DNA from: Arenivirga flava
GTDB lineage: Bacteria > Actinomycetota > Actinomycetes > Actinomycetales > Microbacteriaceae
Direction of reading: 5' to 3'
Assembly: GCF_030161575.1 (NCBI RefSeq)
Contig: NZ_BSUL01000001.1
Coordinates: forward strand, 1,054,001 to 1,118,000
DNA: 64,000 nucleotides
Positions 9,255 through 20,141 of this stretch are shown here, one piece after another (the first letter of the stretch is position 1; every line of letters starts with the position of its first letter). The notes under the pieces were generated by a model, which worked only from the letters and a program-made list of their open reading frames with translations, searched no databases and was not told where the DNA came from. Position numbers and translations under genes: made by a program.

Positions 9255-12200
9255 TCAGCAGCGACGGATGCCGCCGGGGGCGTTCACCGTGCCGCCCGCG
9301 ACATCCCAGCTGCCGTCGTTGTAGCGCCCCTGGGGGCGCCGGAGACGATGCGATACCACACCGGGTACTGGGCGGTCGTGCGGTTGGTAATGCAGGCGAC
9401 CGTCAGCGTCGTTCCGCGCGGGATGAACCCGTCACGGCAGGTGCGATTCGGGACGTTGAAGTTGCCCCAGTTGTCCGCTGCACCCTGTTCCGGACAGGTG
9501 TCCTGATGGACGGAGACCTGCCAGGTGGTGGGCGCGGGTGCTCCGGGCGTGCGACCTGTCGCCGTCGACCAAACGTCACTGAAGCGCCGTTCGCCCCCGG
9601 GGTAATCGATGTAGGCCCGGACCCGGAGCGTCAGGTCTTGATTTGGACCGCCCGCGAATCCGGGCGTGCTCGTACCATTTCCGGAGCCGCCGTTCCCGCC
9701 CAGCTCCCACTGGTAACCGCTAGCCCCGCTGACGGAGCTCCAAGAACCGCTGTACCCGTAGTTGCCAGCAGTTCCGCTTGTGATGACGGATGCGCCGTCG
9801 ACGCGGCCGGGCGCAGGCCAATCGCGCAGGGTGATCTGGTTCGACGTGGAGACGAAGGCTTCCTGGCTCGGCGTTCCGTTCTTGCGGGTCTGCACCTGGA
9901 AAGAGATCTGCTCGCCCCGGCTTCCCGTTTGGTCGAACTGCCGCGCGGCGCTCCAGCCGCTCCAGGGGCCGCCGTTGATGCGGTAGCGGTAGTCGTCGGC
10001 GCCGCCGCTCGAGGCGGGGACCTCGTTCCAGGCGATGCGGTACCTCGCCTCGCCGGCGGAACCGGTCTCGGCGACGTTGAGCCCATTCGCCTGGGAGGGT
10101 GTCGCCGTCGCCTGCCCGCTGGTTTCCGACCACGCGCTCCACTGGTCAGCGGTGTTCTGGGCGCGGACCTCGAAGCTGTACGCGGTACCGATCTGCCCCT
10201 TCCAGGAGGCGGTCGTCGTCGAGCCGGAGTTCACGGTCCCCGACGCGGCACCCCCGTTGACTCGCCACTCGAATGCCCGAAGGTCACGGCCGCCGTTGTA
10301 GCCCGGTGCTGCCCAGCGCATGGTGATGGTCCCTTGGCCATCGTTTGAGGCGCTGATCTGTGTCCCGGTCGGCGTGCCCGGTTCCTCATAGGGCACGACA
10401 GGGTTGCTCGGCGTCGAAGCCTGGCTATTGCCGATCGCGTTGTGGGCGATGATCGTGAAGCGATAAGTGTCGGACGCTCGCAGCCCGGTGACGGTCTGGA
10501 TGGTGCTGGTCGGAGAGTCGAGCTGACCAGGCCCCCAACTCCCTCGATGACCTCCATCGGACGAGTACTGGATCGTGTATCCGGTGATCGGCGAGTTGTT
10601 GCTGGACGGGGCGCGCCAAGAGACTGTGGCGGTCCTCAGGCCTCCACCGTCGACCTGCGGCTGCGTCGGCTGGTCCGGGGCGTCGCGCACGTCGACGAGC
10701 AGGCGCCCGTTGACGTTGCGGTCGGGATCGCCGGTCGGGTCCTCGACCGTGTAGACGATCTCGGCCGACTGCGCGTTGATGCCGGCGGCGGCGCTCACGC
10801 GCACCTGGCGATCGCCGACGACCTGCACGTCGACGTCGGCGCCGTTGTTCAGGCGCGCGTCCGTGACGCGCAGCGGCTCGTCGGCGGGGAAGCCGCTGAC
10901 GTCGTTGGCGAGCACGTCGATCGTCTCGCTCGATCCGCGCTCGATGGTGTCGATGCGGTCGTCGACGGTGCGGGTCAGCGGGCGCTGCGAGGCGACGACC
11001 ACGACCTCCACGCTGCCGGGCACCGTGAAGTCCTCGAACACGACGTCGAAGCTCACGGTGGTGGAGGTGCCCTTGCGCGTGTCCCGGGAGGCGGACATGG
11101 TGAGCTCGTTGCCGCTGAGCCCCACGTCGATCGCGCCGCCGGCGCCGCGCAGGTTGGTGTAGCGCAGCTCGTTCTGCAGCACGTCGGGGTTCTCGTGCCC
11201 CGAGGCGTCGCGGAGATCGAACACCCGGGGCGCCTCCCCCGCCTCGATCTCGAGGCGCTGGTCCGAGAACGTCGGCGGGGTGTCGCGGAAGTCCGGGTCG
11301 CCGACCAGGATCGGCACCGTGATGAAGGCGGTGCGGCCGGTGGCGTCGTTCACGTCCTCGCCGTCAGTGACCTCGAAGGCGATGCTCGCGGAGCCGCGGT
11401 AGTCGGTCCCCGGGCGGAAGATCAGCGTGTCCTCGTCGACGATCGGATTCGTGCCGTCCGAGTTGAGCGCCCGGGCCTCGCCGGCGTTGATGACGATGGC
11501 CTTCTGGCCGCTCGGCACCGTGAGGATGTCCTCGAGCTCGAGACGCAGCTCGCCGTTCATCTCGACGCGCTGCTCCCCGCCGCTGTAGAAGGGCGGCGGG
11601 AAGGTGTCTGCCGATGCGGATGCGGGCGGGACGATGATGAACGCGCTCGCCGACAGCTCGTCGACCTCGTTCGTCAGCGTGTAGGTGATCGCGACCCGGC
11701 GATCCCCCGGCGTGACGCGGACGGTGCGCCCGTCGTCGAGGATGCTCGCCTGATCGGCGTACGGACCGCTGAGACTCGCGACCAGGTCCCGGACCCGGCC
11801 ACCCGGGTTCTGCGCGCCGTCGAGCAGATCGATCTCGACCGTGTCCGCGCCGACGACGTCCTCGGGCTCGATCACCTTGTCCAGCGCCGTCGGATAGAGG
11901 GCGCGTGCGTCAGGGGTCACGTTCACCTGCACGTAGGCGTCCGCGACGCCTCCCTTGCCGTTCGTGACCTCGTAGCGCAGCGAGTAGAAGCCGGGCGTCT
12001 CCGGTGCCTCGATGACCACGCGGGGGCCGTCGAACTCGGTCACCAGCGCCTCGTCCACCTCCAGCAGCGGGTCCTGCAGCCGCAGCTGGTAACCGTTGGG
12101 GTCGGAGTCGTTCGCCAGCACCGGCACGGACGCCGTGCGGCCGGGGGCCACCTCCACGTTATCGTCGCGGGCGATCGGGTTCGCGACCGTCTCGGGTCGC

Positions 12201-15106
12201 GGCACGACGCCGATGCTGATCTCGCCGATGCCCGTGAGACCCAGCGTGTCCTGCACGCGGTAGCGGAAGGTGTCGGTGCCGATGCTGTTCGCGAAGGCCT
12301 CGTAGACGAACCCGGTGCTGTCGCGCTCGGTGATGCGGCCGAGCGACGGAGCGCTGGTCTCCCCGAGCAGCACGACGGAGTCGCCGTCGGGGTCGATGCC
12401 GTCGAGCGGGACGTCGATGCGCACCGTGTTGCCGGCGAAGGTGCGCGAGGTGAGCGGCAGCGGCAGCGGGGCCCGGTTGGTGGACTCGTCGGCGGGACTC
12501 ACGCGATACTCCACGCGCGCCATGGCCGTCTCGCCGAACTGGTCGGTCACACGGTAGCTGACGCTGAAGACTCCGGCTTGCAGGGGCGCCTGGTAGCGCA
12601 CCTCGCCGTCGGTGATGAACGCCTCCCCGTCCCCGGCGGCCGAGATGTCGACGAGCTCCGGCTCGAGCTCGATCGGCACCCCGTCGGGGTGGTAGTCGTT
12701 GTCGAGCACGTCGACGGTCACGATGTCGCCGGCCCGCACGTTCACGATGTCGTCGACGGCGACCGGAGGCTGATGCCGCACCAGGGCCGGGATCGGCACG
12801 ACCGAGATGGTCGCCGACGCCGTGTTCAGGCCATCCGAGATGGTGTAGAGGAGCTCGATGGGCTCGGTCAGCTGCGCGGTGGAGGTGAGGCGCACCTGGG
12901 AGAGCTCGAGGGTCTCGACGGCGACCTTGCCCAACGCGGCCTCGGACTGCACGGACTGCACGGCCAGGACGCGTCCGCTCGGAGAGATGTCGTTGGCGAG
13001 CACCGGGATCGTCACCGGCTCCTCGGCGCGCAGGTAGGCGATGTCCTTCACCGCGATCGGCGGCAGCTCGTTGTCCGGATCGGGCTTGACGTCGACGCGC
13101 ACGATGCCGACGCTGCTCATCGCCCCCGCCCCGACCGAGTAGATGAGGTAGTACGTGCCCGCGCGAGCGGCCTCGGCGACGATCTGCGACCGATCGGTGT
13201 TGACCGTGACCTCGAGGCCCTCGTCGACCTGGTCGGTGCCGAGGAGCTGCAGCGGCGCGCCGGAGGGTGAGATGTCGTTGAGGAGCGGCTCGATGCGGAC
13301 CGACTGACCGACGTAGGTCTCGGCGAAGTCAGGGGTGCCGATCGGGTTGAGCGTGCCGGCCTGCACGACCTCGATCGCGAGGGTGCCGGTCGCCTCGAGG
13401 CGGCCGTCGGAGACGACGTACTGCACCTCCTTGACCCCGATCTCGCCGGAGAGGTGCTGGAAGGTCACGTCCCCGTCGGAGGAGCTCTGCACCGCATCGC
13501 CGGAGGTGGGCGTGGCGGAGACGAGGTAGATCTCGTCGCCGTCCGGGTCGAGCCAGTCGGTGAGCACGTTGTAGGTGACCGATTGGCCCTGCTCGACCTG
13601 GATCTGCGAGTTGCGCAGCGACTCCGGCGCGCTGTTCTCCTCGGAGCCGCGGATGTTGACGGTCACGTTCGCCGTCGCGACGCCGCCGCGGCCGTCCTCC
13701 ACCGTGTAGGTGAACCGCACCTGCCCGGTCAGACCCGGCGCCGGGGTGAACTGCAGCGTGCGACCGCCGTCGATGAAGTCGAGCACCCCCGAGGCCTCGC
13801 TGATCGGCGCCTCCGTGACGACGAGCACGTCGCCGTCTGGGTCGGTGTCGTTCTGCAGCACCGGCAGGATCGTCGTGCGCCCCGGGCGCGCGCCGAACAC
13901 GTCGTCGCGGGCCACCGGAGGACGGTTCTCCTCCGTGCGGTCGGCGAGCGTGTCCTCGAAGGACTCCGTCGTCGTCTTCTCGTCGCCCTCCTCCTCTTGC
14001 TCGACCTCGGGCGGCGTGACCTCGTCCCAGTTGTCGACGAGGCGCATGTTCGCGTCGACCAGCCAGACGTCGCCTGAGGTGACGTTGTTGAGCGCGATGA
14101 CGTCGCGGTTCACGCGGAAGACCAGCTCCGCTCCCGCGGTCGGCTCGGGGATCCGCTGGGTCGCCGGCGCCTCGTCGGTGCACACGGCCAGGTACTGCTG
14201 CGCGGCGGCCCAGGCACCGTGCGCGCATCCGTTCAGCCAGACCGGCTGGGTGACGTCGCGTTCGTCGTTCGCCGGGGCGTCGAGCTCGGCGTCGACCACT
14301 CGAACCTCGCCGCCGCTGAGCGGCGCGAGCAGCAGACCCGTCGCCGTCGCGAGCACGACGTCGCCGTTGGGCCCACCGACCTGCTGCAGGCGCAGCGCCG
14401 TCTCGGGCAGCTCGATCACGCGGTCCCGCACCAGCACGCGGTTGTCGTCCTCGTCGAGGATGACGGGCGTGTCCCCGACCGTCGTGAGCTGCACCGAACC
14501 CAGCTCGTCGATGCGCTCGACCTCGGGCTCCGAGGCCGGGTCGGTGATGGTCAGCAGCTCGCCCTCGCTCGGGTTCACGGCGAAGACCGTGCCGTCCTGG
14601 GCGGTGACGGCCACGCCGCCACGACCGAGCTCGGCGTGGGGTTCGGTGGTCGCGGGGTCGAAGTCGAGGTTCTCGCCCGCGGGGACGACCCAGAGGGAGC
14701 CCGACTCGGGGTCGACCACGCTGAGCACGTCGTTGCCGTAGGAGACCTCGGAGCCGATGGGCAGCTCCGCACGGCCGGCGAGGGTCGTCGTAGCGGGATC
14801 CACCTGCTCGATGGCGCCGGTGTCCTCGCCGTAGAGAAAGACGTCCTCGCCCTGCTGCACGACGTCGAAGACCGCGGAGGAGGCGAAGACGGCGCCGTTG
14901 AGCTCCTCGATCTGACGGTTCAGCCGCCCGGAGACGAGCTCGGACTGGTTGGTGACCCAGACGTCGCGCGCGTTGAGGTCGACCTCGGTGACCGGGAATC
15001 CGTCGTGTAGGGCCGCGACGCCGACGAGACCGCTGACCGTGACCGCGAGTGCAGCGGTTGACGCGATCGCCTTGCGGCGCAGCCGCCACCAGTCCCTCGC
15101 CCCCAC
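9255..15106 (-). CDS. Giant Ig-like/fibronectin type III surface protein (frameshifted near 9327-9336)
   Basis: About 1950 aa. GTG at 15106, 9 nt after GAGAGAGG, gives a basic N-terminus and one membrane anchor (about residues 10-35). A propeller-like region of short repeats follows (to about 330). Next come about eleven cadherin/Ig-like repeats, each opening with a P-x-A-x-DD...VLxND-x-D-P-D-G signature, then four fibronectin III domains (from about 1475) and a cysteine-containing C-terminal domain. As sequenced the frame stops early at 9284. One extra base near GCCCCCAGGGGCGC restores a natural tail ending GGIRRC at 9255. It is a likely long extracellular adhesin or sensor; function unknown. 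The neighbouring kinase and MoxR suggest regulated surface display. Confidence 0.87.
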
Positions 15107-15288
15107 GCTGCTGCCTCTCTCACGCCGTTCGCCGAGGACCCGACCGTCGGCGAAGCCACCATAACAGCGGGGCCGGACCATACTCCATGGGCAGCGGTCC
15201 CCATGGCTTCCCGGGTCCAGTCGACCGGACGGCGAGGCGGTGGACAGCCGGGTCTCGGCTGGTCCTCAGTCAATCGGCCCGGCGCGGG

Positions 15289-15996
15289 TCAGTCCGACGC
15301 GCCGGCATCCGCGGCTCGGTCGAGCAGGGGCAGATCGTCGGCGCTCACGAGCCGCGTGCCGACGGCGTACTCGACGAGGCGCGCGCGTCGGTTCGTCGCC
15401 AGTCTGCCCTTGCCGCCGCGCAGCCCCGCGACGCCGATCTTGTCGAGCTTGTCGCAGACGTTGTCGAGCTTGCGGTTGAACGTGGTCATGCTCCAGCCGA
15501 GGCGCTCGGCGGCCTGCGCGGAGGTGGGGATCTCACCCCGGCCCGGCACGTCCTGCTGCAGCACCCGCTCGGCGAGGGCGAGGATGAGCATCCGCTGCGT
15601 CGTCGTGAGCGTGACCGGCATGATCGTCGTCTGCCCCACCTCGTCGACGCGCAGCTGCGACGTCGTGAACACGTCGCTCTCCGCGTGCACGGTCAGGTCG
15701 TAGGTGGTCGACCCCGCGCTGAACATGATGTGCATGCGCTCGAAGACGATGGGCAGCCGCGCTCCGGGCGCCAGCCACGCCTGCACCTGACCGGTCGCAT
15801 CGGTGACGGTGGCGGAGAGGAGGTTGCCGACGTTGCTGAGCCACCAGAGCCCGGCCTCGCTGTGGATGCAGAGGAACCGACGGTGCAGGTACGGGTTGTC
15901 GTCCACGACGAGATCGGCCTCGCGCCCGATGAAGAACTCCGTGCCCTCCTCGATCGGGTACCACTCGCCGACGAACTCGAGCTCGAGCCGGCTCAT
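15289..15996 (-). CDS. FHA-like protein with C-terminal helix-turn-helix-like region
   Basis: 235 aa. Residues 1-110 resemble a divergent FHA beta-sandwich (EFFIGREADLVVDD, then HRRFLCIHSEAGLWWLSNVG) but lack the full SxxH/N-G-T pattern. Residues about 125-215 are helical, with AQAAERLGWSMTTFNRKLDNVC resembling a winged helix or helix-turn-helix. It may be a transcription factor fused to a phosphopeptide reader. It starts within the stop of the kinase gene (ATGA overlap) and precedes the giant surface protein gene, a plausible target of its control (inference). Confidence 0.78.
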   Translation of the reverse strand: MSRLELEFVGEWYPIEEGTEFFIGREADLVVDDNPYLHRRFLCIHSEAGLWWLSNVGNLLSATVTDATGQVQAWLAPGARLPIVFERMHIMFSAGSTTYDLTVHAESDVFTTSQLRVDEVGQTTIMPVTLTTTQRMLILALAERVLQQDVPGRGEIPTSAQAAERLGWSMTTFNRKLDNVCDKLDKIGVAGLRGGKGRLATNRRARLVEYAVGTRLVSADDLPLLDRAADAGASD

Positions 15997-17615
15997 GGTG
16001 CGCAGACCTCCAGGGGGTTCGCGCTGGCGGCGCCGTCGCGGATGATCCAGACCTTCACGCAGACCGAGGACGCCCCCTCCGTGCCCTCCACGGTGAAGGA
16101 GGCCGCCTCCGTGGACCCGTCGATGAGGCGGGCGCCGCCCGCGATGGACTCGGGCACGTCGACGCGCTGCCAGCGGAAGCGGTCGCCGTCCTCGAACTCG
16201 GGGTTCGCGACCTCGAAGGACGCGCTGGGATCGCCGGCGGCGAAGGCGCTGGCGACCAGCTCAGGGGTGGGGGTCAGCGGTCCGACGGCGCTCTGCTCCT
16301 CCGGGTCGACGGGCGCGGAGCTGCTCGGCTCGGGGTTGGGCTGACCGCCGGTGAGGACCACCCCGGCGGCGACGGCGCCGCCGATCACCAGCACCGCCGC
16401 GCCGGCGACGATGCTCGCGATCAGGCCGCGCCGGGAGCGCTGCGGCTGCACGACCCGCTCCGGCTCCTCGGCGCCGCGCCGCTGGTCGGAGGCGGCCGAG
16501 CGGATGATGGTGCTCTCGTCGACCGGCGCAGGTTGCGCCACCTGCTGCACGCCGCGCACGGTCGTCGGCTGCTCGGCCGGCGACGGGGGTGCGGGCGGGG
16601 CCGCCGGCTGCGGTTGCGCCTCGACGGTGGCGACGGAGCGCACGCGCGTCTCGTCGTCGCCACCGGCAGGGCCGCGCTCCGGCTCGGGCACGAACAGGTT
16701 GGGAACGTCGATGGCCGTCGGCGCGTACCCGAGCTCGAGCTCGATGCGCTGCAGCGCCCGGGCGAAGTCCACGGCCGAGTCGAAACGCTGCGCCGGGTCG
16801 ACCGACATGGCCTTCTGCAGCACCGCGACGAGCGAGCGGGGCAGGTCGGTGCGCTCGAACGGGGTGATCTGCCCGCGCTCGATGCGGCCCACCAGGTCGA
16901 GCGTGCCGTTCGAACGGCCGCGGAGCTCGAACGGGGTCCGCCCGGCGAGCAGCGTGTGCACCGTCGCGGCGAGCGAGAAGACGTCGCTGCGCACATCCGG
17001 CCGCGGGTCGTCCTCGAACATCTCGGCCGGCGACCACGGGATCGACATGCCCACCGACTGATTGCCGCCGGTGCCCGTGGCCTCGAGGTCGCCCGCGCCG
17101 GCGGTCGTCGTGTGCACGGGCAGCTCCTCGAGCTGCGAGGCGATGCCGAAGTCGGTGAGCGCCGGCCAGCCGAAGCTGTTCGTGAGCACGTTCGCCGGCT
17201 TGATGTCGCGGTGCAGGATGCCCGCCTGGTGCGCGGTCGCGACGGCGCTGGAGACGCGGATGGCCACGCGCAGCGCATCGACCACCGCGAACGGGCGCTG
17301 CTTGTACTGCTCGCCGAGGTTCGGGCCCGAGCAGTACTCCATGATGAGGTAGGGCCGCCCGTCGGGCGCGACGTCGGCGTGGTAGATCGAGACGATGTAC
17401 GGATGCGCGCTGAGCTGCGCCATGAGGTTCGCCTCCGCCACGAAGGCGGCGCGGTTGGCCTCGGTGAGCTCCTCGGTCAGGAGCACCTTCACCGCGACCT
17501 GGCGGCGCGGGAGCTGCTGCTCGTAGAGGAAGACGTCGGCGAAGCCGCCCGAGCCGAGCAGGCGGACGAACTCGAAGCCCGGGATGTCGGGCGGTGTGGA
17601 GGGCGCGCGGCGCAT
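15993..17615 (-). CDS. Membrane Ser/Thr protein kinase (PknB family)
   Basis: 540 aa. The kinase domain spans residues about 12-275: glycine loop LGSGGFADVF, ATP lysine in VAVKVL, catalytic loop ILHRDIKPANVL, DFG in LTDFGIAS, and an APE-like SPAEMF. A Pro/Thr-rich juxtamembrane linker, one membrane helix (about 400-422) and a C-terminal extracytoplasmic domain of about 115 residues follow; that domain has two cysteines near the end and is not a PASTA domain. It probably phosphorylates FHA ligands or the MoxR partners. Transcribed after an FHA gene (TGATG overlap) and before another. Confidence 0.95.
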   Translation of the reverse strand: MRRAPSTPPDIPGFEFVRLLGSGGFADVFLYEQQLPRRQVAVKVLLTEELTEANRAAFVAEANLMAQLSAHPYIVSIYHADVAPDGRPYLIMEYCSGPNLGEQYKQRPFAVVDALRVAIRVSSAVATAHQAGILHRDIKPANVLTNSFGWPALTDFGIASQLEELPVHTTTAGAGDLEATGTGGNQSVGMSIPWSPAEMFEDDPRPDVRSDVFSLAATVHTLLAGRTPFELRGRSNGTLDLVGRIERGQITPFERTDLPRSLVAVLQKAMSVDPAQRFDSAVDFARALQRIELELGYAPTAIDVPNLFVPEPERGPAGGDDETRVRSVATVEAQPQPAAPPAPPSPAEQPTTVRGVQQVAQPAPVDESTIIRSAASDQRRGAEEPERVVQPQRSRRGLIASIVAGAAVLVIGGAVAAGVVLTGGQPNPEPSSSAPVDPEEQSAVGPLTPTPELVASAFAAGDPSASFEVANPEFEDGDRFRWQRVDVPESIAGGARLIDGSTEAASFTVEGTEGASSVCVKVWIIRDGAASANPLEVCAP

Positions 17616-19056
17616 CAGTCCTCGCTCACGGTGAAGGTCACCCCTCCCCCGAGGTCGACGACGGTGCCGACGATCACCGCGGTGGGCTCGCCCTGGCGCA
17701 GCTTCTGCGGGCTCTTCCCGGGCAGCACGATGAAGGTTCCGTTGCGGGAATGCAGGTCGGTGACGACGACCGTGCCGCCCTCTACCGTGAACTGCGCGTG
17801 ATTGCGCGAGATGTCCTGGCCGAGCGAGCTGACCGTCACGAGGCGCGGCATCCGTCCAGCGGAGACCTGGCTGACGCTCGGCGCGCGCCCGACGAGCACC
17901 GGCTGATCGAGCGACTCGACGACACCGTCGTGCCGCAGCAGGTGCAGCGCTGGCGCGGGCGCGGGAGGGGGCACCGCGGCCCCGTGCTCGCGGCGACGGG
18001 CGCGCAGCTCGGCGAGATCGGCCGCCATGACCGTGTGCCCGTCGTGGTCGCCCTCGGCGGGCACGTCGAGGGCCCGCGTGACCGGGGTCGGCTCGGCACC
18101 CGGCTGCGGCGCCGGCTCCGAGTCCTCGGGCTCGTCCTCGCGCACCGCGGCGTCAGCCACGGTGCGCACGACGGTCGAGCCGAAGAGGGAGTCGTCGTCG
18201 TCCCCGCCCTCGGCGGCCCGCTCCGCGGGCGCCGCCTCGGGCCGCACGTCGGCCGGGGGCAGGATGGTCTGCTCGGGCACCACGGTGAGCTCGTGGACGG
18301 CCTCGGACTGCGCTGCGGGGCGGCGCCGCGGCAGGACCGTGGTGCGCTCGTCGATCTCGTCGTCCTCGTCGATCTCGTCGGTCTCGGGCTCGGCGGGTCG
18401 ATCCGGTACGGCGGCCGCCTCGTCGGGCTCGATCGGCGTGGCGGCGGACTCGGAGGCGGCGGGCGCCGGGGCGGCTGCGGGCGCCGGAGCGGCAGCGGGC
18501 AGCGGGGCGACAGCGGGCGCCGGGTGGGCAGCCGGCACCGGAGCGGCAGCCGGCACCGGGTCGGCAGCCGAGAAGGGGGTATGGAGGACGCGGCGCCGAC
18601 GGATGGTGCTGCGACCTCGGTGCGCTCGAGGTCCACGTCGAGCTCGGACGCGGCGACGACGCCGGACACGACCGGCAGCGGGGCCCCGCCCATCGGTGCA
18701 CCGTCGTGACGGAGGCGGACGGCGGTGGCGGACGCATCCGCATCCTCCCGCCAGGTGGCGACGCCGGAGCCGGAGCGCTCGGTGGCGCCGCTCGCGGACG
18801 AGATCGTCGCGGCGACCGGGCCGCGGAGGATCGTGCGCAGGCCGCCCCGCGCATCCGCCTCGGCGAAGGCGAAGGTGGGCGCCGAGGAGAGCCCGGTCGC
18901 GGTGAGCCGGTCGAGCAGCGCGTCGGCGCCCTCGACGAGCGCGGGCCAGAGCTCGAGCGCCCGTTCGGCCGTCGCCTCGACGAGCAGGGCGCGGCCATCG
19001 TGCACGAGGGCGAACCAGCCGCCCCCGTCGGTGAGCCGGTAGTGCGTCGTGGTCAT
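17615..19056 (-). CDS. FHA domain protein with novel N-terminal domain (frameshifted near 18580)
   Basis: With one added base the gene encodes 480 aa. Residues 1-100 form a compact domain I do not recognise (starts MTTTHYRLTDGGGWFALVHDG). A long low-complexity Ala/Pro then acidic/Thr linker follows. The C-terminal FHA domain shows LVGRAPSVSQ, DISRNHAQFT and DLHSRNGTF. Two in-phase halves overlap around 18575-18582, where one base seems lost beside a G run; the tandem GTGCCGGCTGCC-like repeats just after it would also be error-prone. It lies one base after the PP2C gene and overlaps the kinase start. Confidence 0.84.
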
Positions 19057-19057
19057 C

Positions 19058-19948
19058 TCATCCCCTCGCTTCGTCCCTGGGCTGCGTCTGCTCGAGGTGC
19101 TCGAGCACCTCCGCCGTGTCCATGGAGCGGTCCTCGTCGTCGCCCGTTCCGTGCAGGTGCGAGCGCACGGCGACGACCGTCACGTTGTCCGATCCGCCGG
19201 CCTCGACCGCCGCGGCCACCAGCAGCTCGGCGAGGCCGTCGAGGCCGTCGCCCGGTCGATCGCGCTCGAACTCGAGGATCGCCCTGGCGATGAGGTGGTC
19301 GTCGAGCTCCTTCGTGAGCCCGTCGGAGCAGATCAGGAAGCTCTGCACGCCGCCGGCCGGCAGCAGCCAGACGTCGGCATCGACCTCGGCGTCGACGCCC
19401 AGCGCACGGGTGATGATGTTGCGCTCGGGATGGTCGGCCATCTGGGCGCGGCTGATCGCGCCGATCTCGAACAGCTCCTGCACGGCCGAGTGGTCGACGG
19501 TGACCTGGTGCAGGCCCGTGTCGGACCACGAGTAGACGCGCGAATCGCCGATGTTGAAGGCCATCCAGAGGTGCCTGGTCGGCTCGCCCATGGCGACGAA
19601 GGCGAGACCTGCGAGGGTCGTGCCGGCGAGCGCCTGCTCGCCGCCGGGACCGCGGATGGCGTGGATCCGCTCGTTCGCCTCGCGGATCGCGGCGAGCACG
19701 GTGTCGGGGTCGGAGGGCCCGTCGGCAGCGATGCGCTCCTGGAAGACCTCGACGACGGCCCGGCTGGCGCGGTCCCCGAACGCGTGACCGCCCATGCCGT
19801 CGGCGACCAGCACCACCGGCGGCAGCACGAAGTGGCTGTCCTCGTTCACCCGGCGCACCGAACCCAGATCGGTGGCGGCGCTCAGCGAGAACGTCACGGA
19901 GCCGTTCGGCAGCGCGAACGACACCTCCGGTACAGCGACCAATGGCAC
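19058..19948 (-). CDS. PP2C-family Ser/Thr protein phosphatase
   Basis: 296 aa. Metal-binding motifs of the PPM/PP2C fold are in order: RRVNEDSHF, VADGMGGHAFGDRAS, FLICSDGLT and GGSDNVTVVAV. It should reverse phosphorylation by the co-transcribed membrane kinase. GTG at 19948 has a Shine-Dalgarno directly against it; TTG at 19942 is 5 nt from GAGGGG and may be the real start. It is the first gene of the signalling cluster, with a 193-bp divergent region upstream. Confidence 0.94.
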   Translation of the reverse strand: MPLVAVPEVSFALPNGSVTFSLSAATDLGSVRRVNEDSHFVLPPVVLVADGMGGHAFGDRASRAVVEVFQERIAADGPSDPDTVLAAIREANERIHAIRGPGGEQALAGTTLAGLAFVAMGEPTRHLWMAFNIGDSRVYSWSDTGLHQVTVDHSAVQELFEIGAISRAQMADHPERNIITRALGVDAEVDADVWLLPAGGVQSFLICSDGLTKELDDHLIARAILEFERDRPGDGLDGLAELLVAAAVEAGGSDNVTVVAVRSHLHGTGDDEDRSMDTAEVLEHLEQTQPRDEARG

Positions 19949-20141
19949 CCCTCGACCCGACGGCGTCGCGCCGCCGAGCGGTTGCGGCGGCGCGGGAGCC
20001 GGGCATCACCCGGCGCGCGTCAATGCTAGCGGTCGTCCGCTCGTCGGGAAGGGGCAGGGGTGCCCATGGCGCGCCGCGCGCGCGGACCCCGTTCCCGGCG
20101 AGGGTGCACCGCTCCCCGGCCGCGGGCGGTAGACAGGAGCG

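Noticed and set aside
9480-10640. Fibronectin III region as a recently acquired segment, because it reads slightly less GC-rich
   Set aside because: Composition shift judged by eye only, and FN3 linkers rich in Ser/Asn/Thr would lower GC by themselves.
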